Source: Rhodospirillales bacterium
Lineage (GTDB): Bacteria > Pseudomonadota > Alphaproteobacteria > Rhodospirillales > JASLLZ01
Length of the DNA stretch: 32,121 bases
Reading direction: 5' to 3'
Assembly (NCBI GenBank): GCA_030746775.1
Contig: JASLLZ010000028.1
Location: 1-32,121, forward strand
Shown: positions 25,174 to 32,121 of the stretch, in pieces
How positions within the stretch are numbered: the first letter of the stretch is position 1
How the letters are laid out: each line of letters starts with the position of its first letter
Position numbers and translations under genes: made by a program
The notes under the pieces: generated by a model
Database searches by the model: none
What the model was told of the DNA's origin: nothing
The model's input: the letters and a program-made list of their open reading frames with translations, nothing else

Positions 25174-26025
25174 TTAGCCCGACACCTGCAGGACGATCAT
25201 GCCCGCCATGATGACGGCGGCGCAGGCAATGCGGCGCCGGCCCAGGGGCTCGCCGAAGGCCATCACGCCGATCAGGGCGGCGAACAGCACCGACGTTTCG
25301 CGCAGGGCCGAGACGTGGGCCATGGCGCCTTGACCAAGAGCATAGAGGACAATCCCATAGGCCACGGCGGCGAGAACGCCGCCGGCGAACCCCGGCTTCC
25401 AGCGCGTGCTCAGGAACGGGCCGATGTCGCGCGGGCGGAGGATTGCGACGCCGATCATGAACGGGATGCCCTCGATGATGTTAAGCCAGACGATGTAACT
25501 CCAGGGCGAGGCGGCGTGGCGTATGCCCAGGCCGTCGACCACCGTGTAGGTGGCGATGAAAAGCGCCGTGGCGAGGGCCAGCAGGACAGGCTTGCGCGCC
25601 GTTCCCCTCGGCCGTCCGCCGGCAAACATGAGGCTGATGATGCCCAGGGACACCAAGGCGACGCCCGTCAGACCGGCGGAATTCGGCGCCTCGCCGGCGA
25701 AGACGGCCGCCAGCACGGCGACGGCCAGGGGCGCCGTGCCGCGCGCCAGGGGATAGACCTGGCTCAAATCCCCGTGCCGGTAGGCCAGCAGCAGAAAGAC
25801 ATAATAGCCGTTGTGGATGAGCGCCGAGGCAATCAGAAAGGGCCAGGTCGCCGCCCCCGGCAGGGCGACGAAAGGAATCGCCAGGATGCCGAGGCCGGTT
25901 CCCGTCGCGGCGATGATGGTGAAGGTCAGAAAGCGTTCGCCGCTTGCCTTGAGGACGGCGTTCCACGTCGCATGCAGGATGGCGGCAAGCAGGACCAAGA
26001 GGGCGAGGTGGATTTGCAGGGGCAT
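25174..26025 (-). CDS. EamA/DMT-family transporter
   Basis: A 283-residue inner-membrane protein with about ten helices in two repeated halves, typical of drug/metabolite transporters of the EamA group, which usually export amino acids or small metabolites. Family hints are LHATWNAVLKASGE near residues 17-30, QVYPLARGTAPL at the end of the first half and ALRETSVLFAALIGVMAFGEPLGRRR near the C terminus. It follows ftsY by 24 bp and precedes the broken MFS gene by 4 bp. The substrate cannot be inferred. Confidence 0.88.
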   Translation of the reverse strand: MPLQIHLALLVLLAAILHATWNAVLKASGERFLTFTIIAATGTGLGILAIPFVALPGAATWPFLIASALIHNGYYVFLLLAYRHGDLSQVYPLARGTAPLAVAVLAAVFAGEAPNSAGLTGVALVSLGIISLMFAGGRPRGTARKPVLLALATALFIATYTVVDGLGIRHAASPWSYIVWLNIIEGIPFMIGVAILRPRDIGPFLSTRWKPGFAGGVLAAVAYGIVLYALGQGAMAHVSALRETSVLFAALIGVMAFGEPLGRRRIACAAVIMAGMIVLQVSG

Positions 26026-26049
26026 GGAGCTTGCGGCCGTCGTCCTCTC

Positions 26050-26988
26050 TCAATCCGCCAGGCCCATCAGGGAGCGGGCGAAGGCGCCGGCCTCGAAGGG
26101 GCGCATGTCGTCAAAGGATTCGCCGACGCCGACGGCATGAATGGGAAGGCCGAACTTCTCGGCCAAGGCAACCACGACGCCGCCCCTGGCCGATCCGTCG
26201 AGCTTGGTCAGCACCAGGCCGGAGACCGCCACCATGTCGCGAAAGACATCGACCTGAGTGTGGGCGTTCTGTCCCACGGTGGCATCGAGCACCAACAGGC
26301 AATCATGGGGCGCGTCGGCGTCCAGCTTGCGGATCGCACGCACCATCTTCTGCAATTCGGCCATCAGGTTGGCCTTGTTATGCAGCCGTCCGGCACTGTC
26401 GACGATGAGCACGTCGGCCCCCTGGCGCCGCGCCTGGTCGACGGCGTCGAAGGCCAGGCCGGCGGCGTCGGCGCCTTGTTCCTTGGCGACGACGGCGCAG
26501 CCGGTCCGCTCGCCCCACACCTGCAATTGTTCGATGGCGGCGGCGCGGAAGGTGTCGCCGGCGGCCAGCATCACCGATTTTCCTTCTTCGGTGAAGCGCC
26601 GTGCCAGCTTGGCGATGGTGGTGGTCTTGCCGCTGCCGTTGACGCCGCATACCAAGACGACGTGAGGCTTGGCGGCGGCGTCGATGGCCAGGGGCCGGGC
26701 GAAGGGCTCAAGCAGCGCCGCTATTTCCTTGGCCAGGGCAGCCCGCACCTCGTGGGCCGTGATGTCCTGGTCGAAGCGCGAACGGGCCAGGTTCTGGGTC
26801 AGCTTGGCCGCCGTCGCCACGCCCAGGTCGGCGGCGATGAGCAGGTCTTCGAGTTCGCCCAGGGCCTCGTCGTCCAGCTTGCGGTGGGTGAAAACCTCGC
26901 CGATGCCGCCTGTCAGTTTGGCCGACGAACGACCGAGGCCGGCGCGCAGCCGGCCCAGCCAGCCGTTCTTGGCTTCGTCGTCGGTCAT
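26050..26988 (-). CDS. ftsY: Signal recognition particle receptor FtsY
   Basis: FtsY is the membrane-associated GTPase that receives ribosome-SRP complexes for co-translational membrane insertion. The 312 residues contain the N domain (about 15-95) and G domain with G1 GVNGSGKT at 115-122, DTFRAAA at 145-151, G3 DSAGR at 197-201 (usually DTAGR), TKLD at 261-264 and SARGG at 266-270. The long acidic A domain seen in enterobacteria is absent, leaving a short N terminus, as in many alphaproteobacteria. Its start overlaps the mtaB stop by 4 bases. Its partner Ffh is encoded 3 kb away on the other strand. Confidence 0.97.
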   Translation of the reverse strand: MTDDEAKNGWLGRLRAGLGRSSAKLTGGIGEVFTHRKLDDEALGELEDLLIAADLGVATAAKLTQNLARSRFDQDITAHEVRAALAKEIAALLEPFARPLAIDAAAKPHVVLVCGVNGSGKTTTIAKLARRFTEEGKSVMLAAGDTFRAAAIEQLQVWGERTGCAVVAKEQGADAAGLAFDAVDQARRQGADVLIVDSAGRLHNKANLMAELQKMVRAIRKLDADAPHDCLLVLDATVGQNAHTQVDVFRDMVAVSGLVLTKLDGSARGGVVVALAEKFGLPIHAVGVGESFDDMRPFEAGAFARSLMGLAD

Positions 26989-28262
26989 GCCGCCTGGGCA
27001 CCGATCAAATGGTCGGCGGCGGCGTCCGTGATGCGCGTCCCGATGATGGAGCCCGCTGCCGCCTCGAAGGTCAGCTGCACGGGTGCATAGGTTCGGCTGC
27101 GTCCGCGGTTGCCGTCTTCCACCAATACCTCGGCGGTACTGCCGACGCGGCCGGCCAGGCTGCGCGCCAGGGCGGTCTCGCCGGCGCTACGCAAGCGCGC
27201 CGCCCGTTCGCCGCGAACAGCCGTTTGGACCGGGGGCATGCGCGCCGCCGGGGTGTCGGGTCGGGGCGAATAGGGAAAGACGTGCAGGTACGTCAGGCCC
27301 AGGTCGTCGACGGCGGCCAGGGTGTTTCGGAACATCGCATCGCTTTCGGTCGGGAACCCGGCGATAAGGTCGGCGCCGAAAACCACGTCGGGGCGGGCCC
27401 GCCGGGCGGCGCCGCAAAGCGCCATGGCGCCGGCCCGGTCATGGCGGCGGCGCATGCGCTTGAGCACGGTGTCGTCGGCCGACTGCAGGCTGAGATGCAG
27501 GTGCGGCATGAGGCGGGGCTCCTCTGCCAGGACCCGCAACAGGTCGCGATCGACATTGCCGGGATCGACGGTGCTGAGGCGCAGGCGCTTCAACTCGGGT
27601 ACCTCGGCCAGAATAAGACGCACCAGGCGGCCCAGGGTCGGCCGGTCCGTGAGGTCGGCGCCGTAGGACGAAACATCGACCCCGGTCAGTACGACTTCGG
27701 CATGGCCGGCGGCGGCCAGGCGGCGCACCTGATCGACGACGGCGCCGGTGGGCAGGCTGCGGCTCGGACCGCGGGCAAAGGGCACGATGCAGAAGGTACA
27801 GCGGTGGTCGCATCCCTGCTGGACCTGGGCGAAGGCGCGGGTCCGGCCCTCCAGACCGCCGATGGAAAAGCCCTCCAGGGGTCTTTTTCCGGCGCCGTCA
27901 CGGTCCATGATATCGGCAACGCGGAGCCGTTGGGCGCCGTCGCTTGCCCCGCTTTGACGGCGCCAGGCCGCCGGGTCCATCTTTTCGGCGTTGCCCAGCA
28001 CCTGATCGACCTCGGGCATGGCGGCGAAGGTCTCGGGATCGACCTGGGCGGCGCAGCCGGTGACGACGATGCGGGCACCGGGACTGCGGCGGCGCAGCCG
28101 GCGGACGGTTTGGCGCGCCTGGCGGCCGGCCTCGGCGGTGACCGTACAAGTGTTGACGATGACGGTATCCTCGAGGCCGGCGATGCCGGCGTGCCGGCGC
28201 ATGACTTCGGACTCGAAGGCATTGAGTCGGCAACCCAGGGTGATAACGCGCGTCTCGGCCAT
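26985..28262 (-). CDS. mtaB: tRNA t6A37 methylthiotransferase MtaB
   Basis: This radical SAM enzyme adds a methylthio group to t6A37 of tRNAs reading ANN codons. The 425 residues have the UPF0004 N-terminal cluster cysteines C11, C39 and C70, the radical SAM motif C151-DHR-C155-TF-C158, and a C-terminal TRAM-like region (about 365-420). GCRLNAFES at 10-18 is characteristic of the MtaB branch rather than MiaB or RimO. The ATG at 28262 was chosen over a longer frame from 28430 because the family begins at MAETRVITLGC. It lies 11 bp after the dapF-like remnant and overlaps ftsY. Confidence 0.95.
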   Translation of the reverse strand: MAETRVITLGCRLNAFESEVMRRHAGIAGLEDTVIVNTCTVTAEAGRQARQTVRRLRRRSPGARIVVTGCAAQVDPETFAAMPEVDQVLGNAEKMDPAAWRRQSGASDGAQRLRVADIMDRDGAGKRPLEGFSIGGLEGRTRAFAQVQQGCDHRCTFCIVPFARGPSRSLPTGAVVDQVRRLAAAGHAEVVLTGVDVSSYGADLTDRPTLGRLVRLILAEVPELKRLRLSTVDPGNVDRDLLRVLAEEPRLMPHLHLSLQSADDTVLKRMRRRHDRAGAMALCGAARRARPDVVFGADLIAGFPTESDAMFRNTLAAVDDLGLTYLHVFPYSPRPDTPAARMPPVQTAVRGERAARLRSAGETALARSLAGRVGSTAEVLVEDGNRGRSRTYAPVQLTFEAAAGSIIGTRITDAAADHLIGAQAA

Positions 28263-28273
28263 GTCGATCCCAA

Positions 28274-28357
28274 TCAGGCGGCGGGGGGCGCGGCGCCGTC
28301 GAGCAAGACCAAGTCGTTGCCCGGCCTGTCCGTCTTGATGAAAGGCTTGTCCGCCAC
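28274..28357 (-). pseudogene. 27-codon ORF resembling the start of dapF
   Basis: GTG at 28357 begins 27 codons ending in TGA, preceded by GGGAG at 7 bases. The peptide contains PFIKTDRPGNDLVLLDG, which lines up with the N terminus of diaminopimelate epimerase (F.KMHGLGNDFVVLD), keeping F, K, GND, V and LD. Everything after about residue 21 is missing, including both catalytic cysteines. In many alphaproteobacteria dapF directly precedes mtaB-ftsY, so the location is the expected one. The likely reading is a dapF gene lost by deletion, leaving its translation start in front of mtaB. A functional leader peptide cannot be excluded. Confidence 0.55.
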
Positions 28358-28381
28358 CTAGCGTCTCCCGCTTGAACGGCC

Positions 28382-28398
28382 TTAATATGGCGCGCCAT
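28382..28398 (-). promoter_or_regulatory. Possible promoter and palindrome before dapF remnant/mtaB/ftsY
   Basis: In the 69-bp gap between the 4Fe-4S gene and the dapF-like ORF, the minus strand has a -10-like TATTAA (28382-28387). The 12-bp perfect palindrome ATGGCGCGCCAT (28387-28398) abuts it, inside the spacer. No convincing -35 is seen. The palindrome may be an operator or just GC-rich chance. Confidence 0.3.
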
Positions 28399-28426
28399 GG
28401 CGCGAAGTCCACAGGTTTCGCCTTCG

Positions 28427-29104
28427 TCACCGCATGCCGGCGGCGCGTCGTGCGGCAACGAAACTATCCATGTGAAATCTGGCCTGGGCCGTTTCGGGAG
28501 CATATTCGGTGCCCACCGGACAGGCGCGCCGCGCGCCGCACCCGTGGTCCATGCAATCGCCGCCGGCGCCCGACAAAAGGTGGGCGGCGCAGGCCGGGAC
28601 GTCATAGCCAGCGCCGTCGAAGGCGTCGACGGGACAGGCGGCAAGGCACGGACGTTCCAGGCAAGAGTGGCAGGGATTGGGGCGCCGCCGACGGGGCGAC
28701 AGGGCGATCCTATCGGTGAATGCCAGGGCGCCGCGATAGGCATGCCAGAGCCCGTAATCGGGGTGAATCAAAGGACCGACGGGGGACGGAAACACCGCTT
28801 CCGCGCGGCGCGCCCAGCGCTGAAAGGGATGGCTGGGCGGTCCGCCGAAAGGAAACAGTGCCCGGGCGCCGAAGCGCCGCGCCAACGCGGTGAGGACGCG
28901 GCGCGTCCAGGCATCAAGCGGATGAGGCTCATCGCGGCGCTGGGGCGCGAAAACGCGCCAAAGTTCGGGTCCGGCGTTGCCGATCAGGACCAGCGTTCCG
29001 GTCTCGCCCGGCACCCCATCGCGCGGCCGGGGATGAAACCCGCCGCGACACAACAGCCCGTGATCGGCAAGGGCTGATGATAGTCGGACGAGGAGGTCCG
29101 CCAT
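28427..29104 (-). CDS. 4Fe-4S double-cluster ferredoxin-like protein
   Basis: The 225-residue protein has cysteines in a ferredoxin-like arrangement in its C-terminal third: C145-x2-C148-x4-C153-x3-C157-P, then C172, C184-x4-C189-x5-C195-P. This would support two 4Fe-4S clusters. The N-terminal 130 residues lack recognisable motifs, although PLIHPDYGLWHAYRGALAF recalls the region before the clusters in epoxyqueuosine reductase (QueG)-like proteins. The cobalamin-binding part of QueG is not evident. It begins 30 bp after the XRE gene and probably shares its transcript. A redox role is likely; the partner and reaction are unknown. Confidence 0.7.
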   Translation of the reverse strand: MADLLVRLSSALADHGLLCRGGFHPRPRDGVPGETGTLVLIGNAGPELWRVFAPQRRDEPHPLDAWTRRVLTALARRFGARALFPFGGPPSHPFQRWARRAEAVFPSPVGPLIHPDYGLWHAYRGALAFTDRIALSPRRRRPNPCHSCLERPCLAACPVDAFDGAGYDVPACAAHLLSGAGGDCMDHGCGARRACPVGTEYAPETAQARFHMDSFVAARRAAGMR

Positions 29105-29134
29105 GGTGCTTTCGTCGACGCGTCCGGCGAACGG

Positions 29135-29569
29135 TCAATCCGTCTTGGAGCTATCGGCCAACGATCTGACCAGATTGAACAACTTTTTGCGGACCGTCGG
29201 TTCGGAGATGCGGAAATAGTTGTGCATCAATTCAATCGCCTCGCGCGAACTCATGGGATCGCCTTCGAACGCCGCCTGGGCGCCATCGGTCAGGCCGGGT
29301 GCGACGGGCGCGACATCGGTCAGCGAGTTCTCGACTCCTTCGTAGAAAAAGCCGACATCGACGCCAAGGGTCTGGGAAATCTTATACAGATTGCTGGCGC
29401 CAATGCGGTTGGTGCCATTCTCGTACTTTTGGATTTGCTGGAATGTGACGTCAACCGTTTTGCCCAGCTTGGTCTGGCTCAGGCGCATCCCCATGCGCCG
29501 GCTGCGCACCCGGGCGCCGACGTGCTTGTCAATGGGATCGGGGCCGAGCTTGGTTTTCTTCTTTGCCAT
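29135..29569 (-). CDS. XRE-family transcriptional regulator
   Basis: The 144-residue protein has a helix-turn-helix of the Cro/XRE type at about 17-71 (VGARVRSRRM, LSQTKLGKTVDVTFQQIQKYE, NRIGASNLYKIS). A C-terminal segment (about 108-138) follows with the conserved-looking EAIELMHNYFRISEPTVRKKLFNLVRSLA. This domain order is frequent in alphaproteobacteria. It has no sensor or metal-binding motif. It is the first gene of the minus-strand series and lies divergent to ffh. An imperfect inverted repeat just upstream could be its own operator. Confidence 0.88.
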   Translation of the reverse strand: MAKKKTKLGPDPIDKHVGARVRSRRMGMRLSQTKLGKTVDVTFQQIQKYENGTNRIGASNLYKISQTLGVDVGFFYEGVENSLTDVAPVAPGLTDGAQAAFEGDPMSSREAIELMHNYFRISEPTVRKKLFNLVRSLADSSKTD

Positions 29570-29592
29570 GGCTTGGAATTGCCTTTCTAAAT

Positions 29593-29604
29593 AGAATTCA
29601 TTCT
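29593..29604. promoter_or_regulatory. Candidate autoregulatory operator of the XRE gene
   Basis: AGAAT-TC-ATTCT forms a 5-bp inverted repeat with a 2-bp centre, 24 bases upstream of the XRE start. XRE regulators often bind short A/T-rich dyads in their own promoters. No second copy was found in the window, so support is weak. Confidence 0.25.
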
Positions 29605-29815
29605 GTTGGACGGGCGATCGATAACGCTGGTTGGTTACGCGTTCGAGAAAAGGAAATCTGCGTCAAACCAACGAGTGCGATTATCGGCGGCTTCATCCTC
29701 AAACCCGAAGAGCGGATCGATCTGTCGTCGTTGCGCGGGGACGGGACAAGATGCCACCACTCCGATAATCCGTATGTGGCATTGTCAACTCCTGAATTCA
29801 ATTACTTTTTGCTCT

Positions 29816-29859
29816 ACACAGGGGGACCCGCATGCTTCATGCGTGCCCCACCTTTGTGT
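29816..29859. repeat. Compound inverted repeat upstream of ffh promoter
   Basis: Nested arms pair as ACACA/TGTGT (29816-29820 with 29855-29859), then GGGG/CCCC, then CGCATG/CATGCG around a 3-base loop. Small internal loops interrupt the stem. No T-tract follows, so it is not a typical terminator. It could be a protein-binding site, a small repeat element or an RNA hairpin from an upstream start. Confidence 0.4.
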
Positions 29860-29891
29860 TCCATCGGCGAGTCTCGCGGCCAGACCGTGGC

Positions 29892-29921
29892 TTGACGTGC
29901 CGCGACGGGCTTCCTTATAGT
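29892..29921 (+). promoter_or_regulatory. Sigma-70-type promoter of ffh
   Basis: A -35 TTGACG (29892-29897) and a -10 TATAGT (29916-29921) are separated by 18 bp, five of six matches each to the usual hexamers. Transcription would start near 29928, giving a leader of about 120 nt before ffh. It is one of the best promoter matches in the window. Confidence 0.6.
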
Positions 29922-29972
29922 GTGCCGCTTCGGTCCATACAGCGTCGCCCGAGCCCGAGCCTTGAGGGGCAC

Positions 29973-30007
29973 CGCCAGTCCGCGAGTTTCGCGCGCTGGC
30001 GTTTTTT
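29973..30007 (+). terminator. Intrinsic terminator or attenuator inside the ffh leader
   Basis: CGCCAG (29973-29978) pairs with CTGGCG (29996-30001), and inside it CGCGA (29981-29985) pairs with TCGCG (29989-29993) around a 3-base loop; two 2-base stretches separate the stems. Six T follow directly (30002-30007). This is a textbook rho-independent terminator, about 45 bp downstream of the predicted transcription start and 40 bp before the ffh ATG. It would give a small RNA of about 80 nt, with ffh expressed by read-through. The leader upstream can form other short stems (for example GTGCC 29922-29926 with GGCAC 29968-29972), but no clear antiterminator was found. Confidence 0.65.
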
Positions 30008-30047
30008 GGTGTGTGGCGAAGGTGCTGCAAGGAAAGCGATCGACGCT

Positions 30048-31412
30048 ATGTTCGATACACTGACGACACGGCTGGGCGACGTCTTCGATCGCCTGAAAAG
30101 ACGCGGCGCCCTTGGTGAGAGCGAGATCGCCGAAGCCTTGCGCGAGGTCCGCGTGGCCTTGCTCGAGGCCGACGTGGCGTTGCCCGTGGTCAAGGATTTC
30201 ATCGCAGCGGTCGGCGAGCGCGCCGTCGGTCAAGAGGTGCTGCGCAGCGTCACCCCGGGTCAAATGGTGGTCAAGATCGTTCACGACCACTTGGTCGAGA
30301 CCCTGGGCGCCGAGGTTTCAGAAATCAATCTTGTCGGGACGCCGCCGGCGGTTATCCTCATGGTCGGGCTGCAAGGCTCGGGCAAGACGACGACGACCGC
30401 CAAACTGGGCCGCCGGCTGAGCCGGCGGGCGAAGAAGAAAGTTCTGCTGGCGTCGCTTGACATCTATCGTCCGGCGGCGCAACAGCAACTGGCCGTGCTT
30501 GGCGATCAGGCGGCGCTTACCGTGCTGCCGGTCGTCCTCGGCGAGCAACCGTTGGCCATCGCCAAGCGCGCCACCGAAATAGGGCGCCTGGAAGGATATG
30601 ACGCGGTGATCCTGGACACCGCCGGACGCCTTCACATCGACGACGAGCTAATGACCGAGGTGGCCCAGGTGCGTGGCGCCACCAATCCCACCGAGACCCT
30701 GCTGATCGCCGACGCCCTGACAGGCCAAGACGCCGTCAACCTGGCCCGGGAGTTCCACGACAAGGTAGGGATAACCGGTATCGTACTGACCCGCGCCGAC
30801 GGCGACGCGCGGGGCGGGGCGGCGCTTTCCATGAGGGCGGTTACCGGCTGTCCGATCAAGCTCTTGGGTGTCGGCGAAGACCTCGACGCCCTGGAACCCT
30901 TCGATGCCGGGCGTATTGCCGGGCGCATCCTCGGCATGGGCGACGTCGTCGGCCTGGTGGAAAAGGCCGCCGATGTGATCGAGGAGGAGGAAGCCGAGAA
31001 GGTGGCGGCCCGCATGCTAAAGGGTCAATTCACCCTCGACGACATGGCCGATCAGCTTCAACAGGTACGCCAGATGGGGGATATAAAGGGCATGATGGGG
31101 ATGCTGCCCGGCATCGGCAAGATGAAACAACAATTGGCCCAGGCCAACGTCGACGAAAAAATGATCGGCCGCCAACAGGCGATCCTGTCGTCCATGACCA
31201 AGGCGGAACGGCGCCGACCCAAGATCCTTAACGGCTCGCGCCGCCGGCGTATCGCCGCAGGTTCGGGCACCACGGTGCCGGAGGTCAACCGCCTTCTCAA
31301 GCAGTACAAACAAATGGGTACCATGATGAAAAAAATGGGCAAGATGGGGAAGAAGGGTCTTGCGGGCGGCGCTCTGCCGCCGGGCATGCCGCCCCCCATG
31401 CCATTTCGCTGA
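30048..31412 (+). CDS. ffh: Signal recognition particle protein Ffh
   Basis: Ffh is the SRP54-type GTPase that binds 4.5S RNA and signal sequences and docks with FtsY. From the ATG at 30048 it has 454 residues: N domain (1-85), G domain with G1 GLQGSGKT at 107-114, DTAGR at 190-194, TRAD at 248-251 (TKxD in many others) and DARGGAA, then a Met-rich M domain (about 300-454) with the RNA-binding [16 protein letters not shown] near 405-420. The frame is open to 29832, but the family starts at MFDTLTTRL. An AAGGA stretch lies about 14 bases upstream, a long spacing. It is followed after 43 bp by rpsP, the usual order. Confidence 0.97.
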   Translation: MFDTLTTRLGDVFDRLKRRGALGESEIAEALREVRVALLEADVALPVVKDFIAAVGERAVGQEVLRSVTPGQMVVKIVHDHLVETLGAEVSEINLVGTPPAVILMVGLQGSGKTTTTAKLGRRLSRRAKKKVLLASLDIYRPAAQQQLAVLGDQAALTVLPVVLGEQPLAIAKRATEIGRLEGYDAVILDTAGRLHIDDELMTEVAQVRGATNPTETLLIADALTGQDAVNLAREFHDKVGITGIVLTRADGDARGGAALSMRAVTGCPIKLLGVGEDLDALEPFDAGRIAGRILGMGDVVGLVEKAADVIEEEEAEKVAARMLKGQFTLDDMADQLQQVRQMGDIKGMMGMLPGIGKMKQQLAQANVDEKMIGRQQAILSSMTKAERRRPKILNGSRRRRIAAGSGTTVPEVNRLLKQYKQMGTMMKKMGKMGKKGLAGGALPPGMPPPMPFR

Positions 31413-31455
31413 TTTTCACGATTAAATTCAACCTGACGAGGAAAGCAAGAATACC

Positions 31456-32121
31456 ATGTCCCTTCGTATCCGCCTGTCCCGAGCCGGCGCCAAGAAGCGC
31501 CCCTTCTATCGTGTTGTCATCGCCGATTCCCGGAAACCCCGCGACGGACGATTTATCGAAAGAGTGGGGACCTACAATCCGATGGTCGCCAAGGAACACC
31601 CCGAGCGCATCGTCCTCAAGGAGGAGCGTATCAAGTACTGGCTCGGGGTCGGCGCCAGGCCATCGGATCGCGTCGCCCGCTTCCTGGGCCAGGCGGGGCT
31701 CTTCGAAGTGCCGGCGCGGCACGAGCAGACCAAGCAACATCTGCCCCGTCCCAAGACCCTGGAACGCATGAAAGAGGCGGAAGAAGCGGCCGCAGCCAAG
31801 GCGGCGGAACCGGAAAAGCCGGCCGAGGAGAAGGCCGAGGAAGCCCCGGCCGAGGAGAAGGCCGCCGAAGCGCCGGCCGAGGAGAAAGCCGCCGAAGCGC
31901 CGGCCGAGGAGAAAGCCGCCGAAGCCCCGGCCGAGGAGAAAGCCGAGGAAGCGCCGGCCGAGGAGAAAGCCGAAGAGGTGCCGGCCGAGGAGAAGGCCGC
32001 CGAAGCGCCGGCCGAGGAGAAGGCCGCCGAAGCGCCGGCCGAGGAGAAAGCCGCCGACGCGCCGGCCGAGGAGAAGGCCGCCGAAGCGCCGGCCGAGGAA
32101 AAAGCCGCCGAAGCCCCGGCC
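31456..32121 (+). CDS. rpsP: Ribosomal protein S16 with long repetitive C-terminal tail (partial at 3' end)
   Basis: S16 is a 30S subunit assembly protein. Residues 1-80 are a standard S16 domain ([21 protein letters not shown], then [10 protein letters not shown] and the [18 protein letters not shown] segment). A GAGGAAAG ribosome-binding site lies about 11 bases upstream. After about residue 105 the sequence is charged and turns at residue 122 into tandem nine-residue units of the form PAEEKAAEA. 222 codons are visible without a stop, whereas S16 is usually 80-170 residues. The tail is predicted to be helical or disordered and very acidic. The usual next genes rimM, trmD and rplS are outside the window. 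Confidence 0.95.
   Translation, partial: MSLRIRLSRAGAKKRPFYRVVIADSRKPRDGRFIERVGTYNPMVAKEHPERIVLKEERIKYWLGVGARPSDRVARFLGQAGLFEVPARHEQTKQHLPRPKTLERMKEAEEAAAAKAAEPEKPAEEKAEEAPAEEKAAEAPAEEKAAEAPAEEKAAEAPAEEKAEEAPAEEKAEEVPAEEKAAEAPAEEKAAEAPAEEKAADAPAEEKAAEAPAEEKAAEAPA
31819..32121 (+). repeat. 27-bp tandem repeat inside rpsP, 11 full copies plus a partial one
   Basis: Eleven complete 27-base units coding PAEEKA plus AEA, EEA, EEV or ADA run from 31819 to 32115, and the twelfth starts at 32116 and is cut by the window end. Units differ mainly at synonymous sites (gcg/gcc, aag/aaa) and at residues 7-9. Being a multiple of three, the repeat preserves the frame. There are no unique spacers, so it is not a CRISPR array. 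Confidence 0.93.

Larger units (their letters stand above)
29570..30047. other. 478-bp intergenic region between XRE gene and ffh
   Basis: No gene is convincing here: plus frames at 29563-29895 and 29606-29920 have neither family features nor the codon pattern of neighbours. The region is less GC-rich around 29585-29820. It contains a possible XRE operator (29593-29604), a compound dyad (29816-29859), a promoter (29892-29921) and an intrinsic terminator in the ffh leader (29973-30007). I see nothing in 29605-29815. Confidence 0.7.

Noticed and set aside
25138-27090. 650-codon plus-strand frame across the DMT transporter and ftsY genes
   Set aside because: It is the antisense shadow of two well supported genes and shows Gln/Gly/His-rich low complexity.
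28357-28430. Longer mtaB frame starting at 28430
   Set aside because: The extra 56 residues are Arg-rich and unlike MtaB; in another frame the same DNA reads as a dapF-like start.
29922-30007. ffh leader RNA as the 4.5S SRP RNA
   Set aside because: It lacks the conserved GGAAGCAGCC-type apical sequence and its structure is that of a simple terminator.
31819-32121. Regular 27-bp repeats as a CRISPR array
   Set aside because: The units are contiguous with no spacers and encode an in-frame peptide repeat.

Overview
The window looks like a chromosomal stretch of a GC-rich alphaproteobacterium, most likely Rhodospirillales-like. This rests on strongly G/C-ending codons, on housekeeping neighbours typical of that class (mtaB-ftsY, ffh-rpsP, a full ccm operon), on the style of the membrane cyclases and on a FixK/FNR-type box. 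The taxonomic call is inference from gene content; no marker comparison was possible.

Left edge (1-7 kb): the first 73 bases look like the end of an IS1595-type insertion sequence, with the start of its transposase on the minus strand. It abuts an ABC-exporter gene carrying a C-terminal cyclic-nucleotide-binding (CNB) domain, so that gene lacks its 5' part here. Next come a convergent CHASE2 class III nucleotide cyclase, a ghrA-type 2-hydroxyacid dehydrogenase and a second membrane class III cyclase. A cNMP receptor domain and two cyclases thus lie within 7 kb, and both cyclases have replaced the usual purine-specifying lysine.

6.8-12.3 kb (minus strand): a five-gene unit reads M19-like amidohydrolase, TctC-type binding protein, CapA-like protein, TctB and TctA. 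This is a tripartite tricarboxylate-type importer combined with two hydrolase-like proteins. The M19-like protein lacks several canonical metal ligands, so its substrate and chemistry are open.

12.5-20.6 kb (plus strand): a complete ccmABCDEFGHI cytochrome c maturation operon, mostly joined by 4-base stop/start overlaps, runs directly into pgk. A FixK/FNR-type box sits about 41.5 bp upstream of the predicted start of a ccmC promoter. A chemoreceptor gene converges on pgk and overlaps its end by 94 bp.

22.5-25.2 kb: a NUDIX hydrolase, a 74-residue unknown protein and a DUF924 protein on plus, then an MFS transporter on minus broken by one in-frame TAG.

25.2-29.6 kb (minus): XRE regulator, double-cluster 4Fe-4S protein, a 27-codon ORF resembling the start of dapF, mtaB, ftsY and an EamA/DMT transporter.

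29.6-32.1 kb (plus): a 478-bp intergenic region carries a promoter followed by a strong intrinsic terminator inside the ffh leader. Then come ffh and rpsP; the S16 protein has a long tail built from a 27-bp tandem repeat that is still open at the window edge. No tRNA, rRNA or CRISPR array was recognised.
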